A DNA stretch of 64,000 nucleotides from Helianthus annuus (Eukaryota; Streptophyta; Magnoliopsida; Asterales; Asteraceae): contig NC_035437.2 of assembly GCF_002127325.2 (NCBI RefSeq), positions 111,926,821 through 111,990,820 of the forward strand. Reading direction: 5' to 3'. The notes under the pieces are model-generated. The model saw only the letters and a program-made list of their open reading frames with translations, was not told the DNA's origin and did no database searches. The translations under genes and the position numbers were made by a program. Shown piece after piece: positions 35,934 to 47,358 of the stretch. Each line of letters starts with the position of its first letter. Position 1 is the first letter of the stretch.

Positions 35934-36368
35934 AAGGGTGTTTGTTTTATGGGTTAGAAATGAAAAGGTTTAGGCTCAAAGGGGTTAACTAGGGGGATTT
36001 TGGGTAGGCGGTAAAAAAAAAAGAAAAATAATGGTGTTGAAAGAAAAAAGGTTAGTCCTAATGCCTCCATCATTTACTTACTTGGGTTTAAGTTGGTAAG
36101 GACTGGGAATTTATCGTCATGGCAAGTTCTAGAGTCGTAAGAAACCAAGCGGCTATTCACACAAGAAATGAAAAATGAGCATTTAGTTTAAAGATGTGTA
36201 TTTGTATGCTCAATAAAGGCTCAAAACTCACTTTTTGTGGGAATGGGTTTTTATATGATCAAGTATATATAATAAATTTTAACTAGATTTGTCATGCCGT
36301 TCCATAATTTTCTTATGTTGGTTCTTTTTATCACGACGCTATCGGTTGTAAATTTGTAAAAATATAAC
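35934..36368 (-). mobile_element. L0: Athila-like 3' noncoding fragment (right piece)
   Basis: On the minus strand this is colinear with 16430-16860 of the Athila-like element, including the words around taacaaccaatagcgtc and the ctaacccttttttc tract. It begins with the aaggg duplication and is cut at 36369 by chromovirus B. It is noncoding. Confidence 0.75.
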
Positions 36369-36629
36369 TGTCACACCCCAACCGATGGTGGAAATATCGG
36401 GGTGCGAGCACTAAGCGTTCAGATTGCTCATGAGAATTCCATAACACTAAATATTTGATAGACATTAAGTAGATTTCATAGCAATTGTCTAGACAAACAT
36501 CAACCACGAACAACAAGTATCAACGTAACAAATATTGTTTCAGTTGTTCCAAAATTTCTAAATTAACTAGGTGACGTTTCTAGGCATCTCCTAGCTTGAT
36601 TTCCATGCATTCCAAAGCAACCTATCAGC

Positions 36630-38151
36630 CTGCAACATGTATTAAAATATCACTACAAAAGTATTGGCGAGTATACCAGTTTGATAATAGAATAATAGAT
36701 TAAAACAACTCATATCCACAATATAAGTAATAAAATAGTTTCAGCCGTGCTAGTGTTGCAGTCCACACAGTGATAGCCCAAGTGTCCCGATGCTTTAGTG
36801 TTTACCCAAGACTTAAGGTAAACTAGAATCCTCCTAACAATACCCCCAGAGAATAATGGGAGACGTGCACCCCCTATAGCGCTACAATTGTTAAGGCGGA
36901 ACTATACACCCTGGATTAAACGTCACATAGCACAAATAGAATACTAGAATGCACAAGTTTTCACATACACATAGGATAGAGTTTAGATTTCAAAAGATTC
37001 AAGTTTATATAGAATACATGTTACACCCCAAAGTTTTAAAGTAAAAAGGGGATCGAGTATACTCACAATGATTGCTTAACAGTCGCAACTGTTATTGGAT
37101 CAAAGGGAGCTCTTTTTAGAATTAGCCTGATTAGATTACAGTAGGATACGAGTCAGGCAGAATAACGAGATTACGCAAAGTGTCGGGACAGTCACTGGAT
37201 CGGATGGCTGTCCGATCGGATGGCTATCCGATCGGGTTGCCAGTCGATCGGGTGACATGTGTGTGAGGAAAAAAATGGCTGCCAGATCGGATGGCCATCC
37301 GATCGGGTTGCCACTTGATTCAAAATCCACAAGGTGAGGGGGGATAGGATGGTTGCCCGATCGGATGGCTATTCGATCGGGTTGCCACTCGATCCAAGTA
37401 TTAAGTGCTTCGGTTCCTCTGATCGGGTGGCTGCTTGATCGGGTGGCTATCCGATCGGGTTGCCATCCGATCAAGGATCCCAAGTTTCAAGTTTCTGAAA
37501 AAGTTTCTAAGTGCTGGAAAGTTTCAAAGTCTCAAGGCTGCGAGACAAGTGTCACCTGATCGGGTGGTTGTCCGATCGGGCGGTTGTCCAATCGAATTGC
37601 CGCTCGATCGGGCGATCCTTGTTCCGTTTAACATTTTGTAAAAATTTCTAAGTTCAACGATGACGGCATGGTACGTATTGAGACAATGGTAAACTCATCG
37701 GCACACAGCCGTTCTGATCGGTGGGAACCACCCCAGTCCGATACTGCCCGCGATAACATTTATGTCAAAATCCATATCCCAACCATCATTCTTTGGTAGA
37801 AATCCATTTCTAAGCCGACTCTAGACTAATAATCAAGTCTATAGTCCGTTCAGAATAGGATCTCACCGTTTAAAGTAAAAGATTGAAGAAAAGTTGAAGA
37901 AACTTAAGTTTTATATGAAAAAGTCTAGATTTAATTAGATTTAGTGTAGAAACGTATGAAATTCCTTAGATCCAAGCTAGATCTTGCCAGAAATGACGTC
38001 ATATAGCAGTTTGTACAAACCACCATGATGACATCACCCTCAAGAACTCAGATCTAAGAGATTTCACAGTGAAAAGTGTGATTTCAAAGGAGAATCACGT
38101 AGAGAATGAAGTGTAGGTCAAGAAAGTACAACGATCTAGCTTAAAACATAC
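36630..38151 (-). other. Possible LTR-internal intron (B 3' LTR)
   Basis: The donor-like GTATGT is about 98 nt after the TATA box. The acceptor-like ATGTTGCAG lies about 260 bp before the LTR end and is preceded about 40 nt upstream by ACTCGCC. The acceptor is also kept in the 5' LTR at 45784. Confidence 0.4.
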
Positions 38152-38240
38152 CGAAATCAATGGGAAAATGAAGGAATGTAGGGTGCGTGCGTCTGGTCGA
38201 GCAGGGCTGTCACATCAGGGAATAAAGTGATGTGACAGGC

Positions 38241-38250
38241 CTATTTATAG
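38241..38250 (-). promoter_or_regulatory. TATA box of the B LTR
   Basis: The minus strand reads ctataaatag followed by gcctgtcac, nearly the same as in A. Confidence 0.7.
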
Positions 38251-38280
38251 TGTGGAGGGGAATTGAGGCGGTGCAGCATG

Positions 38281-38357
38281 GATCGGATGGTGGCCCGATC
38301 GAGTGTTCATCCGATCGGGTGGTAATCCGATCGGGTGGTAATCCGATCGGATTGCCA
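38281..38357. promoter_or_regulatory. CCGATCGGGT array upstream of the B TATA box
   Basis: Five GATCGG words in 77 bp stand directly upstream (minus strand) of the TATA box. A second, larger group at 37199-37620 lies in the transcribed part. Confidence 0.65.
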
Positions 38358-38559
38358 CTTGGCCAATCCAACTTTTCCGCGTTCCCGTCTTTGATTCGTT
38401 TTGCGAGTTAGATTAAGCGTTGCGTATTATTGAGTAATAGAATAATTTGATTACATCATAAACATTAAAAGTTCTAAAGATTAATAGATTCCGCCAGTGA
38501 CAAGGCTCCAATCTCTCGTTCAACGAAGAATCAAGTTTCATGAGTCTAAAGAGACAAGC

Positions 38560-38780
38560 ACCAAATAGATTTAGACATTCCAAACATAGATTTAGGCATT
38601 CCATCCTAGGTTTAGACATTCCAACATAGATTTAGACATTTCAAACATAGAATTAGGCATTCCAAACAAGGGTTTAGGCATTCCAAGCATATAGATATAG
38701 ACATTCCAAAGATATAGACATTCGACACGTAGATTTAGGCATTTCAAGTATATAACATAGACTTCCACATAGTTTTGGGG
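38560..38780. repeat. Minisatellite, about ten units of roughly 22 bp
   Basis: Imperfect tandem units of form acattccaaacatagattta(g) run through the plus-strand right end of the B 3' LTR. Confidence 0.8.
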
Positions 38781-38827
38781 CTAAAAAGACAAATAGACAA
38801 ACTTTAGGGACTAATCTTGACAAAATC

Positions 38828-40383
38828 TTAAAGTTTAGGGACGCTGGGCATTACAGTCTCCCCTCCTTTAGGAGATTTCGTCCATGAAATCTTAGATGAA
38901 GACTGCTCGAAGAGGCGCGGATATTTGGCCTTCATATCACTTTTCAACTCCCAAGTGAATTTGACACCACGCTTTCCTTCCCATCGAACCTTAATAATAG
39001 GAATTTTGCTGCACCTCAGACGCTTGACAACTTGATCCATGATTTCGACCGGTTTCTCCACAAATTGGACAGCTTCATTTTTTTGCAAGTCTTCCAGGGG
39101 AACCTGCAGTTCCTCGTTGGCTAGGCATTTACGTAGATTAGACACGTGGAACATTGGGTGCACATTGTTTAGTTCTTGTGGTAAGTCAAGTTTGTACGCC
39201 AACTTGCCAATCCTTTCAAGTATCGCGAAAAGACCTACATAGCGAGGAGCGAGCTTCCCCTTTTTACCAAAGCGAACCACTCCCTTTCAGGGAGATACCT
39301 TGAGTAGAACTCGGTCACCAACAGCAAATTCCAGAGGCTTGCGCCTTTTATCAGCATAGCTCTTTTGTCTGCTCCTAGCCTTGATCAAGTTATCACGGAT
39401 CTGAAGAATCTTATCCGTTGTCTCTTGAATAATCTCAGGGCCAGTGAACTGCTTTTCCCCAAACTCATGCCAGCTGAGGGGAGATCGGCATTTTCGTCCA
39501 TACAAAGCTTCGAAAGGAGCCATCTGAATACTGGAATGATAGCTATTGTTGTACGAGAATTATATCAATGGTAAATGTACATCCCAGTTACCACCAAAGT
39601 CGATGACACAAGAACGGAGCATATCCTCTAGGGTTTGAATAGTACGCTCGGTCTGCCCATCCGTCTGAGGATGGAAGGCCGTACTAAGATTCAAATGCGA
39701 ACCCATAGCGGACTGAAATGTTTGCCAAAGACGTGAAGTAAAACGACCATCACGGTCAGAGATTATGTCAATGGGATGCCATGACGGCATATAATCTCAT
39801 CGGTATAGATCCTAGCAAGTCTCTCCACTTTATAATCCTCACGAATAGGAAGAAAGTGGGCTGATTTAGTTAAACGGTCAATGATCACCCAAATACTGTC
39901 ATGACCGACAGGTGTAAGGGGTAACTTAGTAATAAAGTCCATAGCGAGACTATCCCACTTCCAAACGGGGATTTTAGGTTGTTCTAAAAGTCCAGAGGGA
40001 CGCTGATGTTCAGCCTTCACCTTCAAACAGGTAAGGCATTTAGAAACATATATGGCAATGTCCCTCTTCATGCCAGGCCACCAATAAGTCATACGCAGAT
40101 CCTGGTACATCTTATCGGCACCTGGATGGATAGAGTAACGGGATTTGTTAGCCTCATTCATAATGAGCTCACGGAGATTATCGCGATCTGGCACCCAGAC
40201 GCGATTGAGATAGTACTGAAGACCATCAGATTTAGTTTCGAGCTGGTTGACGTTAGCACCAAGAATTTCAACAGATAGACTTCCTTCATTAGCAGACGAA
40301 TACTGAGCTTCGCGTATACCAGCATGAAGATCGCTAGAGATACAAATAGCTTTATGAGTCTTATGACTAAGAGCGTCGACCAC
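38828..40383 (-). pseudogene. pol: B pol: integrase and chromodomain-like tail
   Basis: The minus strand reads MVDALSHKTHK (end of the RNase H/linker), the integrase zinc region (MTYWWPGMKRDIAIYV, CLTCLKVKAEHQ), VWKWDSLAMDF, the catalytic core ([27 protein letters not shown]) and a tail (IPIIKVRWEGKRGVKFTWE). Breaks are a frameshift near 39775 and stops near 39557 and 39284; the latter replaces a Trp kept in A (KVSPWKG). The tail frame runs past KYPRLFE through the polypurine tract into the LTR before stopping at 38828. It is otherwise collinear with A. Confidence 0.88.
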
Positions 40384-41784
40384 TACATTCGCCTTGCCAG
40401 GATGATAGCGAATTTTGCAGTCTTAGTCGTTAAGTAGTTCCACCCAACGCCTCTGTCGCATGTTCAGCTCTTTTTAGTCAAAGATATGTTGAAGGCTCCT
40501 ATGGTCGGTGAAGACCACACACTTGGCACCATAAAGGTAGTGTCGCCAGATCTTTAACGCAAAAACAACCGCACCAAGCTCCAGATCGTGAGTAGTGTAG
40601 TTTTTCTCATGTACTTTGAGTTGACGAGATGCGTAAGCAATGACCTTGTCCCCCTGCAAGAGCATAAAGCCCAAGCCACGGTTCGAGGCATCACAATACA
40701 CCACGAAATCGTCATTTCCATCAGGTAGGGTTAAAACAGGAGCGTTGCACAAAAGGTCCTTAAGAGTTTGAAAGGATTCCTCTTGTTCAGGACCCCAAAC
40801 AAAAGCTTTCTCCTTTTGGGTTAGAGTAGTAAGAGGAACAGCGATTTTAGAAAAATCCGCGATGAACCGGCGGTAGTAACCTACCAATCCTAGAAAAGAA
40901 CGAATCCCGGACACGGATTTAGGCGTACTCCAATTCTTCACTGCCTCGATCTTAGAAGGGTCAACATGAATACCCCGACTACTAACAATATGACCAAGGA
41001 ATTACACTTCATCAATCCAAAATTCACACTTAGAAAATTTAGCATACAGACGTTCACCACGTAAAAGTTCAAGCATGAGACGCAAATGATGAGCATGATC
41101 AGCCTTAGACTTAGAATAAATAAGAATATCATCAATAAAGACTATCACAAAACGATCCAAATAAGGTTTACAAACACGGTTCATAAGGTCCATGAACACT
41201 GCAGGTGCGTTGGTCAAGCCAAAAGGCATGACTACGAACTCGTAGTGCCCATATCGGGTACAAAACACAGTTTTAGGAATATCATCTTCGAGGACACGTA
41301 GTTGATGATATCCAGATCGAAGATCAATCTTAGAGAAGCAGGACGCGCCTTGTAGTTGGTCAAACAAATCGTCAATGCGAGGTAGAGGGTAACGGTTCTT
41401 CATGGTAAGGTTATTAAGTTCCCGGTAGTCGATACACATACGAAACGAGCCATCTTTCTTCTTGACAAATAGTACGGGAGCACCCCACGGGGAGGTACTT
41501 GGACAAATAAAACCTTTATCGTGACTGGATAACTCTTGCATCTCGGAAGGTGCAAGACGGTAAGGAGCCCTGGCGACAGGAGTCTCACCAGGTACGAGAT
41601 CAATACGAAAGTCGACGGATCTAGGAGGAGGAAGACCAGGTAGATCCTCAGGAAAGACATCGGGGAAATCACACACAACCGGGACATCGTTTATGTTCTT
41701 CCCCTTGCCCGTTTGTTCCACCACGTGGGCCAAGAAGGCAGGGTTCTGTTTACGTAAACTTCTGTTCGCTTGTGTGCATGACAT
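40384..41784 (-). pseudogene. pol: B pol: RT and RNase H
   Basis: The minus-strand frame has [39 protein letters not shown] and the catalytic [10 protein letters not shown] motif, then RNase H ([19 protein letters not shown] and [20 protein letters not shown]). Between ELSS and DKGFICPS several residues present in A and M1 are missing in frame. Stops occur near 41001 (Gln in A, EVQFLG), near 40472 and near 40425. These are the copying enzymes of the element. Confidence 0.88.
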
Positions 41785-43388
41785 CAGCCTTAGTCCTTTC
41801 GAAGGTCACCAGACGGTAGAGGAAGACGAACAAGCTTCTCGTGACAAACAATCTCAGCAGGGTTCGCGCGTAACCAATCCATCCCGATAATAACATCAAA
41901 ACTACCCAATCGCATGGGTATAAGATCAATAGAGAAAACGTGATTGTTAAGAGTCAAGGAACAATCACACACGATAGAATTCACAAGGATAGACTTACCA
42001 TTAGCAACCTCGACAGAGAACGACTCAGGTAACTTAGAGCGTGTACAATTCATCAAAGACTCAAATTCCACGGACACAAAGCTCTTATTGGCACAAGTAT
42101 CAAATAGGATCGAAGCATAAAGGTTATTAACGAGAAACATACCATTCACCACATCGTTGTTGTTGCGAGCCTGGTTAGCATTGAGATTGAACGCTCGTCC
42201 ACGAGCGTCTGCTTGTTGATCTTGGTTCAGCTGGGGGCAACGATTACGAAGATGAGTAGTATCTCCACACTGGAAGCATGCACGAACAACATTGACCGGT
42301 TTGGGGTTCTGTAGAGGAGCTGATGGTGCTGGTAAAGCTGCCTCAGCTGGGACTTATTGAGCTTGCTGTGTAGAGTTAGCTTGATGACAGTAGGGTGTCG
42401 TGTGACCGTAGCGATTGCAGTTGGTGCACAAACGACATGCAGAAGCAGTAGGGTGATGAAAGTTGCAAGTCGTACACTTGGTGTAAGACCCAGTGTACTG
42501 CTTTTTAGCTTCTGGAACAGCAGGGTTAGCAGCAGCAGTAGCAGGAGCAGGTTTAGCAGCAGGAGTAATAGCGTTACATCCAGAACCCTGGGATTTCCTT
42601 TTCTTGTTCTTGTTGCCGCTTGGCTGCTGGGTAACTTGATTTGCAGACTTGGAGGTAGCAGGAGTAGCAAACTGCTTATCACGCACACGATTGTTGTTGA
42701 GACTAGCTGCGAGACGGTAGACTTCCTCAATAGTGTCGAGTTGAGCTGCTTCAATAGAATCGCGCATGGCAGGAGGTAGACCATTGATGTACTTGGTTAT
42801 CATCCGCTTGGGAGCAGAAACCAAGTGAGGAACGATCAAGCTAAGCTGCTTGAATCTGGTAGTATAAGCCAGGTTATCATCACCAACCTGCTTCAAATGC
42901 CAAAACTCTTCTTCAAGCTTTAGTTGTTCATGAGGAGGGCAGAACTCGGGCATCATGAGTTCTCGCACCTCAGGCCATGGAAGAGCATAGGCTTCTTCAT
43001 TAGAACGGATGTTTCTCTCATTCGACCACCATTCCAATGCTCTGCCTTGGAACATTCCAGTCGCACTCTTAGTCTTTAGATGATCTGGGCATTCACTGTT
43101 AATGAAGGTAACTTCGATGCTGTCGAACCACTCGAGCATAACAGTCACCCCATCACTGCCCGTGAAAGGCTTAGGGTTGCACGAGATGAAATGTTTGTAG
43201 CTAAACTTTGTTGGCTTTTGCTTTTCAGCCTTCGAGTCCACGAAGGATGGAGGAGTGTTTGATCCTTGGAGTTCAGAGACGATCTTTGGCACGACTCGGG
43301 CAATCTGGTCGGCCATGAATGACATCATCTTTTTCTGAGACTTCTCCCTGGATTTCCTGAGAGTGTCGGATAGCTTTCGAGAAGACAT
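41785..43388 (-). pseudogene. gag: B gag and protease
   Basis: The start MSSRKLSDTLRK at 43388 is a clear ATG. The gag core reads FTGSDGVTVMLEWFDSIEV, RALEWWSNERNIR and FCPPHEQLKLEEEFWHLKQ. Fingers CRLCTNCNRYGHTTPYC and CFQCGDTTHLRNRC follow, the second after a stop near 42354 (CAA to TAA type). The protease is in the same frame, but its active-site triad reads D-T-C-A (ILFDTCANKSF) instead of D-T-G-A. The frame is lost near 41790. The glycine loss alone would be expected to destroy protease function. Confidence 0.9.
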
Positions 43389-45510
43389 CCTAAAGATCCA
43401 ATAAGAGGATCGTATAACTCTAGATTAACATAGGTCAACATTACGCATGATAGACTAAGACTCGAGATTCACAAGATTCACATAGATAACGCAAACCCAC
43501 GACCTTCGCATGGCGCGTTGTACGAAGCTTGGCAACCAGTCAGAAACACATATATATAGGAAGTACCAGCGGCGTATCCACCACGTTTCGGGCATATCGC
43601 TTCCACCCCGTACTCAGCGTCATGTTATGTGTCGCAATTGCCAAATAACACACTCAACATTATCACAATACACACGTAGACTAATCCGATAGATTTCAAT
43701 AGATTTAACACCACAACCCACGACCTTCACATGGCATGTTGTACGAAGCTTGGCAGCATGTCGGAAACACTTATATATAGGAAGTACCAGCGGCGTATCC
43801 ACCACGCTTCGGACATAATACTTCTACCTCGTACTCGATGTCATGTTACACGTTGTAATCCACACTCATCATAGATTAACTTAGATTTAAATAGATTACG
43901 ATAGGCTTCAAATAGTCTACAACAAATTCAATAGGCTTCAATAGACTTCAATAGTTTGCCATAGATTTCAATAGGCTTTCCATAGACTTCATTAGCTCCA
44001 ATAGATTAGTGTTAATATCTCACAACCAACGAAATCCCGCATGGCACGTGCTACGAAAGTTCGGTGACATGACAGAAGCACTTATCTATAGGAAGTACCA
44101 GCGGCGTATCCACCATGATTTGATCACGCCACGTCCCCCTTGTCATCGGTGTCATACTTCGCCAAACTCAATTAAATAGCATAGATTGACCCAACTGATC
44201 CACATAGATTGACCAAATAGATTTACAACATAGATTTACCCAAATAGACTTCACAACTTCAACCCGAGCCTACAAACTACGAACTTCACTTAGCGAGTGG
44301 TATGAAGGTTCGGTAACATGCTAGAAACACTTATATATAGGAAGTACCAGCGGCGTATCCACCATGTTTTGGACATGCCACTTTCCTCCTCGTCTTCGGC
44401 GCTAGGCTAGGTTTCGTATTTTGTTTCTCAATCCACACATACATAGTTTACACATAGATTTCACTAGAGTACACGATAGATTTCACATTGATTTCTCATA
44501 GAATACACAAATAGACCTTCCATAGTTTTAGAATTTAACAACAGACACTAAGTTTCGCATGGCGCTTGGTACGAAAGTTGGCAACATGCCAGAAACACTT
44601 ATATTTAGGAAGTACCAGCGGCGTATCCACCATGTTTCGGACACGTCACTTTTCCCCCGTATTCCATGCCATGTTACGTCTAGTGCCTTACAAACACATT
44701 ATCACATAGATTGATCAGATAGATAAACTCCTTAAATTTAGTTTGATCTAAGATTAGAGTTAACGTTTTAGATTGCGGACATACGTGTGAGTAGTGCAAA
44801 AATTTAGTTTGATCTAAGATTAGAGTTAACGTTTTAGATTGCGGACATACGTGTGAGTAGTGCAAAAGTATGCCAAAATGAACGAAGAATCAAGTTTAAA
44901 ACTTCATGCATAAAATCGAGATAACATAAAAGATGGGCTTATAAAACATAGGATTGTTCAGGGTAGAGGAACGGTGACTAACCAAAATGATTCGAACTCC
45001 TTTCTAATTGAGGTAACGTGTCTTGACTTACTTATACAAATACGTCATCGATGTTAGGCCTACGATATTCGCCCTTTTAGTCATTCCACGTTCCTAATTG
45101 ATTGGGACTTCGAGACTTTGGCGAGACATAAAAACCAAGGAGTGGGACTAGTTATCAAGGTCAGAGTTTCACCTCTAACTTGGCAACGTCGTACCCTAAT
45201 AGTGTTGGTACTTATCCGTAGATAAGACCTACTAGAATAATATGGAGATTTTCCATCAAGGTTCAGATGTCACTCCTGTCTTGAGGGCAAATCTCGTGCA
45301 AAAATACAAACACTGGCTTAACAGTGTTTTCAAATATTAAGTATATATTATGTTAGCCTTAGGAAAGGCTTATAAGTTTAACAGGAATATATGCTGCTAG
45401 GAAGCAGATACGGTAGAATGCATAAATCTTAAACAACAAATAGGAGTCAAACTTCCTAGAACTATAGACTAGGGCAAGTATTTCTACTTATCCTAATTCC
45501 CTATAGTTAT
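43389..45510 (-). other. B leader with five-unit tandem repeat
   Basis: No coding sequence is recognised in 2.1 kb. Five units of about 125 bp (starting near 43507, 43727, 44037, 44287 and 44558) each contain the same core, which on the minus strand includes GGATACGCCGCTGGTACTTC. Between them lie CATAGATTT-rich spacers. A perfect 66-bp tandem duplication follows at 44737-44868. Confidence 0.8.
44737..44868. repeat. Tandem duplication, 66-bp unit
   Basis: Two adjacent copies begin tttagtttgatctaaga and end with gtgagtagtgcaaaa. The copies look identical, so the duplication is recent relative to the rest of B. Confidence 0.9.
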
Positions 45511-45523
45511 GGCTCTGATACCA
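45511..45523 (-). other. B primer-binding site, initiator tRNA-Met
   Basis: The minus strand reads TGGTATCAGAGCC just inside the 5' LTR boundary. Confidence 0.92.
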
Positions 45524-47087
45524 ATCTGTCACACCCCAACCGATGACGGAAACATCAGGGTGCGAGCAATAAGCGTTCAGATTGCTCATGAGAATTCCAT
45601 AAAATATTTGATAGACATTAAGTAGATTTCATAGCAATTGTCTAAAACAAACATCAACCACGAACAACAAGTATCAACGTAACAAACATTGTTTCAATTG
45701 TTCCAAAATGTCTAAATTGACTAGGTGACGTTTCTAGGTATCTCCTAGCTTGATTTCCATGCATTCCAAAGCAACCTATCAGCCTGCAACATGTATTAAA
45801 ATATCAATACAAAAGTATTGGCGAGTATACAAGTTTGATAATAAAATAATAGATTAAAACAACTCATATCCACAATGTAAGTAATAAAATAGTTTCAGCC
45901 GTGCTAGTGACGCAGTCCACGCAGTGATAGCCCAAGTATCCCGATGCTTTAGTGTTTACCCAAGACTCAAGGTAAACTAGAATCTTCCTAACAATATCCC
46001 CTAAGAATAATAGGAGAGGTGCACCCCTATAGCGCTACTATTGTTAAGGCGGAACTACACACCCTGGATTAAACGTCACATAGCACAAATAGAATACTAG
46101 AATGCACAAGTTTTCACATACACATAGGATACAGTTTAGATTTCAAAAGATTCAAGTTTATATAGAATACATGTTACACCCCAAAGTTTTAAAGTAAAAA
46201 GGGGATCGAGTATACTCACAGTGATTGCTTAACAGTCACAACTGTTATTGGATCAAAGGGAGCTCTTTTTAGAATTAGTCTGATTAGATTACAGTAGGAT
46301 AAGAGTCGGGCAGAATAACGAGATTACGCAAAGTGCCGGGACAGTCACTGGATCGGATGGTTGTCCGATCTGATGGCTATCCTGTGACACCTGTGTCACC
46401 ACCACCATCAAAAAAATACCAAGCCAATGAAATATTGTATTTCATACTTGGGATCTGTATAAATATGTGTATCTTTTGCACGTATCAATTCTTGTTCGAT
46501 TTCGGGCTTTAAATCGCTTTCTGGAAGGTTATACGCGATCTGATTCGTAAATATAACCAGTTTAATGCAACAAACACTCCGGAATAGTGAAATAGGCTTA
46601 ACATACCTTAAATAACCCTTACATAACTTAGAAATAAGTTTTGAAGGGTTCGGTATGCTAAAATAAACTTTATTGATCAATAAAGACTAAAAGCGTCAAA
46701 AGTGCATAAGTTTGCATTTTTGCGCATATCTTACGTCCTGAATATATCCGGACATCCAAAAATTTATGTAATCATTAAAATATTTTATTTTAGTGATTGG
46801 CATGATAAAATTCCATTCGTCTGTTAATTTGGATCGTTTTTGCGTCCGTTACGACTTCCGTCGTAATTAACCGAATAACGCAACCGTACGACCAAACGAA
46901 CCGACATCCGTTATGTCTGTGAGCACATTTTAAGTTCCCTATATTTTAGTATCATTTTAGAGCCTTGAAATGAGGTTAAAGGGGTTTAAAAGTGCCAAAA
47001 AAATCAAGTTTTACAAGTGTAGGGACCATTTTTGAAATTTCTGGCAGATTCAATGAACCTAGTCCATTTTGAAGTGTTAATGGTTTT

Positions 47088-47172
47088 CACCCATGGTTTT
47101 GCAAACCATGGGATGGTATTCAATGAACATAGTCCACATTAGGGGCTCCCATGGTTTTTGAAAACCATGTGC
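47088..47172. promoter_or_regulatory. CCATGG inverted repeats upstream of the solo LTR TATA box
   Basis: CCCATGGTTTTGCAAACCATGG and a second variant with a longer A/T centre flank the repeated word attcaatgaac-tagtcca. They stand about 65-150 bp upstream of the TATA box. Confidence 0.6.
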
Positions 47173-47235
47173 CCACATGTAAGGTCTAGATCAAATCACG
47201 TTTTTCGACGAACGATCTTAACGCTTCAAGGAAAT

Positions 47236-47245
47236 CTATAAATAC
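47236..47245 (+). promoter_or_regulatory. TATA box of the solo LTR
   Basis: ctataaatac is followed by a pyrimidine-rich start region (cccctcacccatttc). Confidence 0.65.
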
Positions 47246-47358
47246 CCCTCACCCATTTCATTCTTCCTCACATTTGAATCTGATTCTACACTCTCTAAGT
47301 GGAAGTATATGCTTCCTACCTGAGAGTGAATTGGGTTCGAATCTTGCGGGGACCTTCT

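Larger units (their letters stand above)
36369..38855 (-). repeat. B 3' LTR
   Basis: This 2487-bp LTR starts TGTCACACCCC on the plus strand, and its right end reads GGCATTACA. It holds CCGATCGGGTTGCCA-type arrays (37199-37620 and 38281-38357), a minus-strand TATA box at 38241-38250, and a 22-bp minisatellite at 38560-38780. Minus-strand splice-like sites are at 38151 (TTTCG then GTATGT) and 36630 (GTTGCAG). Confidence 0.9.
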
